Positions 48,263 to 56,429 of a stretch of DNA of 64,000 nt are shown in pieces (positions within the stretch are counted from its first letter, which is position 1; each line of letters opens with the position of its first letter). A program made the translations under genes and the position numbers. Origin of the DNA: Clostridium_I sp963725425 (lineage in GTDB: Bacteria > Bacillota > Clostridia > Clostridiales > Clostridiaceae); the NCBI GenBank assembly GCA_963725425.1, contig CAVRYJ010000031.1:558001-622000 (forward strand). Reading direction: 5' to 3'. The notes beneath the pieces are model-generated. The model did not search any database. It worked only from the letters and a program-made list of their open reading frames with translations, and was not told the origin of the DNA.

Positions 48263-49677
48263 ACCCAAGCATCACTTAATGCCTTAATAGCTGGTTCTAT
48301 ATCTTCCGTAGGTATTCCCTTATACGAAATCAATACCCTAACCTTCCCCTTTTGCTCATAATTATTTTTTACTATATAATACTTTGAAATAGGTATAATT
48401 TTTATATCAGCATCTTTGGCAAGATTAATAATTTGCTCTTCTGTGGAATTTGTTTTAATCTCCAGAATAACCCTCATTCCGGCACTACTGCTTATTAAAT
48501 TAATATTATTTCCCATATACGTATTAATTGCTTTTGTAATAATATTATATTTATTTTCATAATGTCTTCTCATTTTCCTGATATGACCTTGCAAATAACC
48601 TTTCTCCATAAAGCGTGCTAATGCAATTTGATTCAACTTAGAAGTAGTTTGTTCATTCATTTTGTATTTATCCAAATATATATCTAGTAACCAATAAGGT
48701 AGTACCATGAAACTTATACGAAGGCTTGGAATAAAAATCTTAGAAAATGTACCTAGATATATCACTTTATCGAAGTTATCTAAACTTTTTAATGAAGGAA
48801 TAGGTTTTCCTACAAATCTCATTTCACTGTCATAATCATCCTCGATAATAATTCCATTATTATTTTGTGCCCAACTTAAAAGCTGTAATCTATTCTTTAC
48901 AGACATTATTACACCTTTAGGAAATTGATGAGATGGAGTAACAAATGTAATCTTACATTTACTATTTTCAAGTTGCTTTACATCTATTCCATCCTCACTC
49001 ACATCAATAGGTTCAATATTAAATTCATTTCTTTCAAAAACATATCGTATATAGTTGCTTCCAGGTTCCTCCATCCCAATGCTATTAAAATTTTCTCTAA
49101 GCACCTGGCAAATCAAATTCAAACAATACTGTGTTCCTGCACCCACAACAATTTGGTTTGGCTTACAATGTACACCTCTATTTTCATATACATATTTTGC
49201 AAGTTCACAGCGTAGTTCATATTCTCCCTGTGGATCACCGTAGCTTAAAAGACTCTCAAATTCCTCATTTATTATTGAATTTATTATGTTTTTCCATGGT
49301 TTTATGTTATAACAAGCTTTATCCGTATATCGTGGTGCAAAATCATATTTAAATTTTTTTGAACTATCAGTATTTTCATCCACTAAGCTTGTAGAATTAA
49401 AAACTTTTGGTACTTTTAATAAATCAGATTTGATATTTTCAACCAAGTAGCCAACTTTAGGAATTCTTTTAATATATCCTTCAGCATAAAGTTGCTCATA
49501 TGCAGCTTGGATAGTATTTTTACTGAGCTCAAGTTGTTTCGACAGTTTTCTAAGGGGTGGTAATTTTTCATTTCCTTTAATATTTCCATATATAATTTCT
49601 TTCTTTATACATTCATATAATTGGTAATATATTGGTTTATCTATTGTATTATCTATAAGTGGAGTAAATGAAAACAT
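48256..49677 (-). CDS. MocR/PdxR-type GntR regulator with aminotransferase domain
   Basis: 473 residues: an N-terminal GntR winged helix (PIYYQLYECIKKEIIYGNIKGNEKLPPLRKLSKQLELSKNTIQAAYEQL, about 15-63) fused to a fold-type I aminotransferase domain with the PLP lysine region YLGTFSKIFIPSLR (about 310-323). Such proteins sense PLP or an amine and regulate neighbours. It is divergent from the DUF1847 gene, the obvious candidate target. GGAG precedes ATG 49677. The stop lies inside a family B repeat. Confidence 0.9.
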   Translation of the reverse strand: MFSFTPLIDNTIDKPIYYQLYECIKKEIIYGNIKGNEKLPPLRKLSKQLELSKNTIQAAYEQLYAEGYIKRIPKVGYLVENIKSDLLKVPKVFNSTSLVDENTDSSKKFKYDFAPRYTDKACYNIKPWKNIINSIINEEFESLLSYGDPQGEYELRCELAKYVYENRGVHCKPNQIVVGAGTQYCLNLICQVLRENFNSIGMEEPGSNYIRYVFERNEFNIEPIDVSEDGIDVKQLENSKCKITFVTPSHQFPKGVIMSVKNRLQLLSWAQNNNGIIIEDDYDSEMRFVGKPIPSLKSLDNFDKVIYLGTFSKIFIPSLRISFMVLPYWLLDIYLDKYKMNEQTTSKLNQIALARFMEKGYLQGHIRKMRRHYENKYNIITKAINTYMGNNINLISSSAGMRVILEIKTNSTEEQIINLAKDADIKIIPISKYYIVKNNYEQKGKVRVLISYKGIPTEDIEPAIKALSDAWVK

Positions 49678-49817
49678 GACATCAGTCTCCTTCTGTACCC
49701 TTAGATTAAAAAAATCTGTCCCTTTAACATATTACAAATTTGAATTATATTATATATGTTAACACATTTTGTGACAATTACTATAAAAAAAATGAAACCA
49801 TAAAGGGGGATATTGTT

Positions 49818-50438
49818 ATGTATAATTGTGCCTTATGTTCTATCCACGTATGTAGCAGTGGTGAATTAAATAATGCTCCAAAAAATTGTCCATGTGTAAG
49901 TGAAAAAATGGATGGTATAAAATCATTATATAATAATGAAGAAAATTACAAACTTGCTAAGGCCTCATCCTTAGTTGTAAGCGAATGTTACGGGGAAAAG
50001 ACAAGACTCGAAGAAACTATAGCTTTCGCAAAAAAGTGTGGTTATATCAAAATCGGTCTAGCCTTTTGCATTGGTCTCGCCAATGAAAGCAAAGTTGTAA
50101 GTAAAGTACTATCTTATAATGGCTTTGAAGTAATTTCAGTTATTTGTAAAAATGGGCATATTTCCAGAGCGTTAATCAATGTAGATGCTACAAGCAAGGT
50201 AGCTATGTGTAATCCAATTGGTCAAGCCGTATTTTTAAATGAAGCCAAAACAGACCTAAATATTGTTATAGGCCTATGCGTTGGTCATGATTCTTTATTC
50301 ATAAAATACTCAGCAGCTCCTATAACTATTTTTGCAGTAAAGGACAGAGTTTTATGCCATAATCCTTTAGCCGTAATTTATCAAGCTGATTCATACTACA
50401 AAGATAAATTATTTCCTAAAAAGACAAGCAATAGGTAA
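49818..50438 (+). CDS. DUF1847-family Cys-rich protein
   Basis: About 206 residues. The N-terminus has a metal-binding Cys cluster (YNCALCSIHVC ... NCPC, about 2-33). The body carries GYIKIGLAFCIGLANESKVVSKVLSYNGFEV and the DUF1847 ending VIGLCVGHDSLFIKYSAAPITIFAVKDRVLCHNPLAVIY. The Cys and His residues suggest a metal- or thiol-dependent enzyme, but function is unknown. Start ATG 49818 has AAAGGGGGA upstream. It is divergently transcribed from MocR. Confidence 0.88.
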   Translation: MYNCALCSIHVCSSGELNNAPKNCPCVSEKMDGIKSLYNNEENYKLAKASSLVVSECYGEKTRLEETIAFAKKCGYIKIGLAFCIGLANESKVVSKVLSYNGFEVISVICKNGHISRALINVDATSKVAMCNPIGQAVFLNEAKTDLNIVIGLCVGHDSLFIKYSAAPITIFAVKDRVLCHNPLAVIYQADSYYKDKLFPKKTSNR

Positions 50439-50514
50439 AATAATATGAGGTTTCTCCAATACTATTGTTATACTTCATGTGCTGGCTGAGTAAATTCCAC
50501 TGACAAAATTGAAA

Positions 50515-50843
50515 TTTTAGCTTTCTATTGTTTGATATCTTATTTATTGCTTTTAAATACTTTTTCTAGCTATAAATTGCTACGTTTTTAATGGAAACTC
50601 GACTCGTTGCACTCGCTGAGTAAATTCGAATAACAAAATATGAAATTTTGATTCTCATTTAATGGAAACTCGACTCACTGCGTTCGCTGAGTAAGTTCGA
50701 CTAACCAAATTGGAAATTTGGAGTCTCGTAAGTCTAATGTTCTTCAAAAGCTAGAAAATCCTGATTTTTTAATGGAAACTCGACTCACTGCGTTCGCTGA
50801 GTAAGTTCGACTAACCAAATTGGAAATTTGGAGTCTCACTTAT
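50515..50843 (-). repeat. Family B repeat array 2 (three hairpin units)
   Basis: Near-exact duplicate of 47936-48262, with the same three units and spacing. It abuts the stop codon of the alpha/beta hydrolase gene as array 1 abuts MocR. A half unit (GCTGAGTAAATTCCACTGAC) lies just before it at 50484-50503. Confidence 0.9.
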
Positions 50844-51646
50844 CTTTCAAGCCATTCTTTAACTAATGAATTAAATAGTTCTTCCTGCTCTATCTGCAAA
50901 TTATGTCCTGCTCTATCTAGTACTGCAAAAGTTGCTCTTGGATATTTATCTAAAATATCCCAAGCATCTTTATAGCCTACGCATGAATCTTGACGTCCTA
51001 ATAGAATAAGCGTGGGTTTATTAAATTTTTCCTCCATATTATCTACATCAAAAGAAAAATCATATCCACTGGCATCAATATTTTCTAAAAAATCAATATC
51101 TGCCACCTTTATACCAGACAGTATTTCATCTCTATACCTCTCCCAAATGCTTTTACTTTGTACTACTTGTATCGAAGAAAAACCTTCTGCATCGGATGGT
51201 TCAAGTTGTGATAATAACTCATCATCTCTCTTTAAAATAATATGTGATGGAATATTGCGTTTTTTTAAATTTCTTGTAATAGAAGGACATAATAGGAATA
51301 GCCCATCTACTCTATCTTTCATTTTATATACTATTCCTCTTGCCAAATATCCACCAAAAGATTCACCTGCAATTAAAAAATTTTCATTTGGAATAACTTT
51401 TTCAATAAAATTAATTACCACTTCTAACATTGTATCTATATTTGTAATCCAATTTTCACCTTTAGTTTTTCCCATTCCTGGTAAGTCCATATATATTCTT
51501 TTATATCCATCTTTGTTATTAAATACAGGCTCCATACATCCTGACATTAATCTATGATCTACTGGAGAACCATGTAACATAATAATTGCTTTTCCACTAC
51601 CTACTACCTCATAATTTATAGATATATTTTTCATCTTACATTCCAT
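50840..51646 (-). CDS. Alpha/beta-fold hydrolase
   Basis: A 268-residue hydrolase with the oxyanion segment MLHGSPVDH (about 23-31), nucleophile elbow AGESFGGYLA (Ser about 97), acid in LLGRQDSCVGY (about 215-225) and catalytic His in RAGHNLQ (about 247). Proline-iminopeptidase-like enzymes and esterases share this layout; the substrate is unknown. AAGGAG lies 9 nt before the ATG. Confidence 0.9.
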   Translation of the reverse strand: MECKMKNISINYEVVGSGKAIIMLHGSPVDHRLMSGCMEPVFNNKDGYKRIYMDLPGMGKTKGENWITNIDTMLEVVINFIEKVIPNENFLIAGESFGGYLARGIVYKMKDRVDGLFLLCPSITRNLKKRNIPSHIILKRDDELLSQLEPSDAEGFSSIQVVQSKSIWERYRDEILSGIKVADIDFLENIDASGYDFSFDVDNMEEKFNKPTLILLGRQDSCVGYKDAWDILDKYPRATFAVLDRAGHNLQIEQEELFNSLVKEWLER

Positions 51647-51801
51647 TCTTTTCTTCTCCTTTCATTTCTTTATTCATTAATATTGGCTTCCTATTATTTG
51701 AATATTTCTATAAAACAATACCAAACATACGTTCTTTTGTCAAATTATTCTTATTTTGTATCTCATTTTATCAATCATTACTATATTCTAATTGCAGCCA
51801 A

Positions 51802-51852
51802 AATAATAAAGCAGGAGAACCCCATCATCTGAGGTTCTCCTGCTTTATTATT
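51802..51852. terminator. 20-bp perfect terminator hairpin
   Basis: AATAATAAAGCAGGAGAACC (51802-51821) and its exact inverse (51833-51852), with T-rich flanks on both sides. It ends the leftward GH13-DUF1349 transcript after the repeats in its 3' region. Confidence 0.9.
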
Positions 51853-51890
51853 TATTCACCTTTTATCAAAGTTTAGCTATATACAGGAGT

Positions 51891-51958
51891 TTTTTTAGGA
51901 AACTCCACTCGCTGAGTAAGTTCGACTGACAAAATGTGAAATTATGATTCTCATTTAT
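51891..51958 (-). repeat. Family B repeat unit (variant)
   Basis: GGAAACTCCACTCGCTGAGTAAG, TTCGACTGAC and ATTCTCATTTA match the first unit of the arrays, with a shortened central hairpin. Confidence 0.75.
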
Positions 51959-52011
51959 GATATTTAAGTTATCGTTGGTGATATACTCTTTTCTAGTTAG
52001 AAAATCATCGT

Positions 52012-52098
52012 TTTTTAATGGAAACTCGACTCGCTGTGCTCGCTGTGCTCGCTGAGTAAGTTCCACTGACCAAATTAGAAATTTGGAGTGTCACTTAT
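52012..52098 (-). repeat. Family B repeat unit at the DUF1349 gene stop
   Basis: TTTTTTAATGGAAACTCGAC, a tandem-duplicated CTCGCTGTG, GAGTAAGTTCCACTGACC, then AAATTAGAAATTTGGAG and TGTCACTTA, ending 2 bp before the TAA of the DUF1349 gene. Confidence 0.85.
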
Positions 52099-52099
52099 G

Positions 52100-52681
52100 T
52101 TATTTCCATAAGCACTCAGATATACTTATTTCAGAAAATATTGCTTCAAAGGTGGATTTTGAAGGACTACAAGCATATACACCAAAACTAACTTCTTTAT
52201 CCCCTTGGAATAAATGAAAAATCCTCATTTGTTTAAATTCTTTGCCTTCCAATGAATTTTCAATGCAGAAATCACTTTCCCTACGACTCAATCTATAATA
52301 CATTGACTTAATATTGCCTTTTATATCAGTGGTTGCCCAATCCGAAAATCCATTATTAGTAACTACACTACCTAACCTTTGATATTTTTCGTTTTCATAT
52401 TCAATAGAAGCTTTAGTCCAATTATTATTATTTTGATACATAATAACTCCACATTGATCAAATTGTTTTTTGCTATTAAAATCAGTCTTTATAGTAAATG
52501 AAAAATATTTTTCATTAGTTTTAATTAATAATGCAGGAGCATTATCATTTCTGAATCCATAATAAGTTCTCTGCCAAAAATCCGTATTTGGTTCTGTTGT
52601 AATAGCAATTTTATTGTTTTTAATCTCATATTTTTTAGGTTTATAAATCCAAAAAGCCTTGCCAAAATCAAAGTTAAACAT
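52100..52681 (-). CDS. DUF1349-family (YesU-like concanavalin-fold) protein
   Basis: About 193 residues, all beta in pattern, with the DUF1349 features TDFWQRTYYGFRNDNAPALLIKT (about 32-54), FDQCGVIMYQNNNNWTKASIEYENEK (about 74-99), SVVTNNGFSDWATTD and FGVYACSP near the C-terminus. These domains bind or modify carbohydrates. GGAGG is 7 nt before ATG 52681. It follows the GH13 gene closely and probably shares its transcript and role in sugar use. Confidence 0.88.
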   Translation of the reverse strand: MFNFDFGKAFWIYKPKKYEIKNNKIAITTEPNTDFWQRTYYGFRNDNAPALLIKTNEKYFSFTIKTDFNSKKQFDQCGVIMYQNNNNWTKASIEYENEKYQRLGSVVTNNGFSDWATTDIKGNIKSMYYRLSRRESDFCIENSLEGKEFKQMRIFHLFQGDKEVSFGVYACSPSKSTFEAIFSEISISECLWK

Positions 52682-52737
52682 TCCTATTCCTCCACACAAA
52701 ATAATAATTATTATTAGACTACATTATAAATTGTTCC

Positions 52738-52776
52738 AAGATAAACTCTACTCACTACATTGTCTGAGTAAGTTGG
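52738..52776. repeat. Degenerate family B unit overlapping the GH13 stop
   Basis: AAACTCTACTCACTACATTGTCTGAGTAAGTTGG is a worn copy of the unit. It encodes the last residues (QLTQTM) and stop of the GH13 gene. Confidence 0.5.
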
Positions 52777-54320
52777 TATATACTTGCGGAACAAGGTGGA
52801 GCAACTATAGTATCATTATCTATGAATGCAACACCATTATTTGAATAAATTAATTCATAACTTGAATTGATATTTACCTTACATGAAACTTCTTCCTTTG
52901 AAGGGTTTAATACAACAAGTATACTTCCTTCTTTTCCAGTTCTCTTATACACAAATGGATAAGTTCTTTCCTTTGCATATAGAAATTCTATAGCCCCATT
53001 AGAACAAAGAGGTTCATTTTCAAGCCGTAATTTAATTAATTTTTTCACTTCATTATATAAGGAATCCTTGGCTTCCAATTGTTTTTTTACTGTTGGCCTA
53101 TTTTCACTTGGGTCTTGCATGATGTATAAATCTTCTTGTTTAGCATCAGAAAATCCTGCATTAACGGTGTCATCCCATTGCATTGGGCTACGAGAACCTG
53201 TCCTTCCATAGCCACCTTCCACAGATGTAAGCTTTTCTATATAGTTCATTCCTATCTCGTCCCCATAATAAATGAAAGGTGCTCCTGGCATTGTAAGCAG
53301 AAATGCAAATGTTATTTTTATTTCTTCTTCATCTAGTTTTTCTTTAATTCTTTCCATATCGTGATTACCTGAAGGAATGCACATAAGTCCTTTTCCATCT
53401 GTTAATTTGTAATTTTCCATGTACTTATTTGCAAACTCAAATATATCCCCTTTTCCTTCTTTTGAAAAAAACGGATTTTCACCTCGGAATAAATCTAAGT
53501 AATGAGATGTGCCAAAGTGCAATAGAAAGTCCATGTGAAAACCTGCCAGTAAGGATTTATCGGGCTCTCCCCATTCTGAAATAAGCACAGCTTCCGTAAA
53601 TTTCTCATCTAAAAAGCTTCTAAAATTTTGCCATAATTTAATAGTTTCTTTACTGTCAGTATCATTTTTTACCAGTGATCCAGCCATATCTACGCGAAAA
53701 CCATCACAACCCATGTTTAGCCAAAAACTCATTACATCTTTCATGGCTTCCCTAGTGGCAATTGCTTCTTTTGAATCAACTCCAAACTGCCAGCTCTTAT
53801 TGGGATTTGCAAAACCATAGTTCAGTGCTGGCTGAGAAGAAAAGAAGTTTACTGCCGAGCATCCCTCTCTGTCCGATATTCCACGAATACATCCAACGAT
53901 ATTAGAAACATCCTTGAAATCTTCCCATATACTATCTGACCAAATATATCTATTAGTATATTTGTTTTCTGCTGCTTTCATAGACTCCTTAAACCAAGGA
54001 TGTGAAATTGAAGTGTGCCCAGGTACTAAGTCCAAAATTATATGCATATTTTTTTCATGTAATTTTTCAAAAAGTTCGTTTAAATCCTCATTTTTGCCAT
54101 AACGAGGTGCTACTTTCAAATAATCTTCAACATCATATCCAGCATCTGCAAAAGGAGAAGCAAAACATGGGTTTAGCCATATTGCATTACAACCTAATTC
54201 ATGAATATAATTTAATTTTTCTATAATTCCTTGAATATCTCCAATACCATCAGAATTACTATCCTTAAAACTTTGTGGATAAATTTCATAAAATACAGCA
54301 TTGTCCAACCATTTTGACAT
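52755..54320 (-). CDS. GH13 alpha-glucosidase / oligo-glucosidase family enzyme
   Basis: A 521-residue cytoplasmic glycoside hydrolase of family 13. It has WLDNAVFYEIYPQSFKDSNSDGIGDIQGI at the N-terminus, catalytic nucleophile Asp211 in GFRVDMA, acid/base Glu249 in ISEWG, and His320-Asp321 in SGNHDME, within a TIM barrel (about 10-400) and a C-terminal beta domain. It should cleave alpha-linked glucose oligomers; exact specificity (alpha-1,4 versus 1,6, or sucrose-type) is not certain. It is divergent from an AraC-type regulator and upstream of DUF1349. Confidence 0.9.
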   Translation of the reverse strand: MSKWLDNAVFYEIYPQSFKDSNSDGIGDIQGIIEKLNYIHELGCNAIWLNPCFASPFADAGYDVEDYLKVAPRYGKNEDLNELFEKLHEKNMHIILDLVPGHTSISHPWFKESMKAAENKYTNRYIWSDSIWEDFKDVSNIVGCIRGISDREGCSAVNFFSSQPALNYGFANPNKSWQFGVDSKEAIATREAMKDVMSFWLNMGCDGFRVDMAGSLVKNDTDSKETIKLWQNFRSFLDEKFTEAVLISEWGEPDKSLLAGFHMDFLLHFGTSHYLDLFRGENPFFSKEGKGDIFEFANKYMENYKLTDGKGLMCIPSGNHDMERIKEKLDEEEIKITFAFLLTMPGAPFIYYGDEIGMNYIEKLTSVEGGYGRTGSRSPMQWDDTVNAGFSDAKQEDLYIMQDPSENRPTVKKQLEAKDSLYNEVKKLIKLRLENEPLCSNGAIEFLYAKERTYPFVYKRTGKEGSILVVLNPSKEEVSCKVNINSSYELIYSNNGVAFIDNDTIVAPPCSASIYQLTQTM

Positions 54321-54409
54321 AATAGACCCGCCTCCAATAAGTAAATCAAATTTTCAGTTTGAAACTCTGTAATAACATAATATCAATATATTATCATTAA
54401 TTCTTGCAA

Positions 54410-54439
54410 AATATTCACGTAAAATAACATAATATTCAC
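54410..54439. promoter_or_regulatory. Direct-repeat operator between the GH13 and AraC genes
   Basis: AATATTCAC occurs at 54410-54418 and 54431-54439, exactly 21 bp (two helical turns) apart. AATAACATAATAT also occurs twice (54371 and 54423). This is the spacing expected for AraC-family half-sites; the binding is inferred. Confidence 0.45.
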
Positions 54440-54448
54440 AACTTTCCA

Positions 54449-54476
54449 TTGAAAAAATATAATAGTTTGATACAAT
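54449..54476 (+). promoter_or_regulatory. Promoter of the AraC-family gene
   Basis: TTGAAA (54449-54454), 16-bp spacer, TACAAT (54471-54476), just upstream of the AAGGAGG ribosome binding site. Confidence 0.55.
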
Positions 54477-54502
54477 GAAGAAAAGGAGGCTGATTGTGCA
54501 AC

Positions 54503-55402
54503 ATGGATAATTTTTTAAAAGAAGAAAAACTACAAGGAACATTATTATATCCATTTCAAATTTATCATATGTATGATGCTAATGCTAAAATATTTGTTTC
54601 ACATCACTGGCATGATTATGTTGAAATAATCTATATAGAAACCGGGAAACTTTTTATTAGCATCAGTAATGAACAATACATGGGCGTACCTGGAGATATT
54701 TTTTTTATAAATGAAGAAGAATTACACGAAATGTATGTGGAAGATACCAAAACATTATATTATGCCTTCCTTTTTCCAATGAAATATTTGAATTTTGAGA
54801 TGAAGGATTTTGTGGAAAATTCGTACCTTGGATCCCTTTATAATAAAGATAGCACTTTCACAAATAAACTTCCCCAAGCCTGCAAAGTCTATGAAGAAAT
54901 ATGCCACCAGCTAGAACTTCTGATTCATTTGAATGAATCAGAAGAAATGGCATATCAATTTGGAACAAAAATAGCACTTTTAAATATCATCTATCTTTTA
55001 GCAAAAGAAAAACTTATTAAAGAAAAGGTAAATAACCATTCTCTTAGTAAAATCAATAAATTAAATTTACTTAAAGACATCACTTCCTATATATATAAAA
55101 ATTATAATGATAAGATTTATTTAAAAACCATTTCTAATAAATTCGGAATGTGTCCAAAATATTTTTGTAAATTTTTCAAGGATAATTTCGGAAAAACTTT
55201 TATTGAATATTTAAAAGATCTCAGGATAGAAAAATCTATGAACATGTTAATTGACTCAAATTTATCTATTATGGATATTTCTTTTGCAAATGGTTTCGAA
55301 AATTTTAGTTATTATATCCGTACATTTAAAAAATTGGTAGGGTGTACACCTTCCTCTTATAGAAAACAAAAACATTGTGCTGTAATGAAACATACTCTAT
55401 AG
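54503..55402 (+). CDS. AraC-family transcriptional regulator
   Basis: About 299 residues: a cupin-like sensor domain (HHWHDYVEIIYIETGKLFISI ... PGDIFFINEEELHEM, about 33-80) and a C-terminal double helix-turn-helix (IYLKTISNKFGMCPKYFCKFFKDNFGKTF and MDISFANGFENFSYYIRTFKKLVGCTPSSYR). It is likely an activator of the divergent GH13-DUF1349 genes in response to a sugar. The start is ambiguous: ATG 54503 is 13 nt after AGGAGG, and TTG 54494 only 4 nt. Confidence 0.9.
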   Translation: MDNFLKEEKLQGTLLYPFQIYHMYDANAKIFVSHHWHDYVEIIYIETGKLFISISNEQYMGVPGDIFFINEEELHEMYVEDTKTLYYAFLFPMKYLNFEMKDFVENSYLGSLYNKDSTFTNKLPQACKVYEEICHQLELLIHLNESEEMAYQFGTKIALLNIIYLLAKEKLIKEKVNNHSLSKINKLNLLKDITSYIYKNYNDKIYLKTISNKFGMCPKYFCKFFKDNFGKTFIEYLKDLRIEKSMNMLIDSNLSIMDISFANGFENFSYYIRTFKKLVGCTPSSYRKQKHCAVMKHTL

Positions 55403-55403
55403 G

Positions 55404-56015
55404 TTATTCATCTAATGCCATTCCTGCAAGCACATCTGCACGTTCATTATATTTTACACCTGTGTGACCCTTAATTTTAATAAAATTAACTTTGATAAGT
55501 TTTGAATTTTCTCGCATAAACTCATGATAAGCTTGGGCAATACGAGCCTTTCTATTCCAAGTTCCAAGTGCCCAACATTCTATACCTTGATAGTCATAAC
55601 AAAGGTTGATTTCTTTATATCCATTTTTCACAGCATATGTAACAGCCTTCATAGCACCTGTAAGTTCTCCTGATATATTTCTTAAAGCAACTGCCTCTGG
55701 TTCTTTATTACCAACTCCACTCTCCTCATAAATAACTTTATCATCTAATACAGCTACTACACCGTATGAATAATTTCCTACTACCTCTTTAAAACTTCCA
55801 TCCACATATATAGTAAGCAAAGTATGATCAGCTGTTTCTGATGTTTTGCAATTGATTGTTTGCACATCAAGAAAATTTTGAGCTAATTCTCTGCTAGCAA
55901 AACTTTTATATATAACCCCTTTAACTCCCTTAATTTCTTTCTGACACTCTGGCCAACTCTCATATATATTCGGTGTTCCACTTGCTCCTTTTAGAACAGC
56001 ATAAAATTTAGACAT
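55404..56015 (-). CDS. rnhA: Ribonuclease H with N-terminal hybrid-binding (viroplasmin-like) domain
   Basis: 203 residues. An N-terminal RNase H1 hybrid-binding domain (FYAVLKGASGTPNIYESWPECQKEIKGVKGVIYKSFAS, about 3-40) precedes an RNase HI catalytic domain. The latter has YVDGSF (Asp about 71), Glu in SGELTGAM (about 113), Asp in CYDYQGIE and a final Asp in KYNERADVLAGMA (about 194). It removes RNA from RNA-DNA hybrids. GGAG precedes the ATG. It is convergent with the AraC gene (1-bp gap). Confidence 0.93.
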   Translation of the reverse strand: MSKFYAVLKGASGTPNIYESWPECQKEIKGVKGVIYKSFASRELAQNFLDVQTINCKTSETADHTLLTIYVDGSFKEVVGNYSYGVVAVLDDKVIYEESGVGNKEPEAVALRNISGELTGAMKAVTYAVKNGYKEINLCYDYQGIECWALGTWNRKARIAQAYHEFMRENSKLIKVNFIKIKGHTGVKYNERADVLAGMALDE

Positions 56016-56323
56016 TTATTTTGTTTCTCCTTCTTGTATAATATATATTTTTTTATCTTTATTATAACTTTTTACCACCGCAGTTGTATATAAATATATT
56101 AGTTAATACTCTAAAATCAACAGAGGATTATTAAAACTTTTAATCATTTTATCTAAGTAGTCATCTAATGTCAATTATTTACCATTAGACATTTACATAA
56201 TACAGTGTATAATAAGATTATGTAAACAAATACTTTGAATCCTTAAGTTACTGAAAGATAAAGTTAAGCTTGCACTAAAATTTGGTTTTGATCACATCTC
56301 AGTGTTAGTTGAATAAAATCCTG
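56016..56323. other. Intergenic region upstream of the ftsH-like gene
   Basis: AT-rich, about 300 bp, no ORF. The RNase H promoter (leftward) should lie at its left end. Confidence 0.35.
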
Positions 56324-56326
56324 CGC

Positions 56327-56378
56327 CTAGTAGCCGTTAACTCACAACTTGTAAAAGCGGGAGTCTTACGGCTACTAG
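56327..56378. other. Structured element CTAGTAGCCGT ... ACGGCTACTAG
   Basis: An 11-bp perfect inverted repeat (56327-56337 and 56368-56378) encloses a 30-nt loop with ACTCACAACTTG and GCGGGAGTC. There is no T-tract on the plus strand, and the G+C content is above that of the surroundings. It lies about 50 bp before the ftsH-like gene. It may be a leader RNA element or a mobile palindromic unit; I cannot assign it to a known class. Confidence 0.4.
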
Positions 56379-56429
56379 CGAATAGAATAATAATTGTTTA
56401 AATATATGAAAAATATAGGAGGTACGTTT

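Noticed and set aside
51012..51557. 181-codon open frame on the plus strand
   Set aside because: Antisense shadow of the alpha/beta hydrolase gene; no ribosome binding site.
47936..52100. Regular repeats that look at first like a CRISPR array
   Set aside because: Units are about 80 bp, differ in spacing, contain no unique spacers and sit at gene ends; no cas genes are present.
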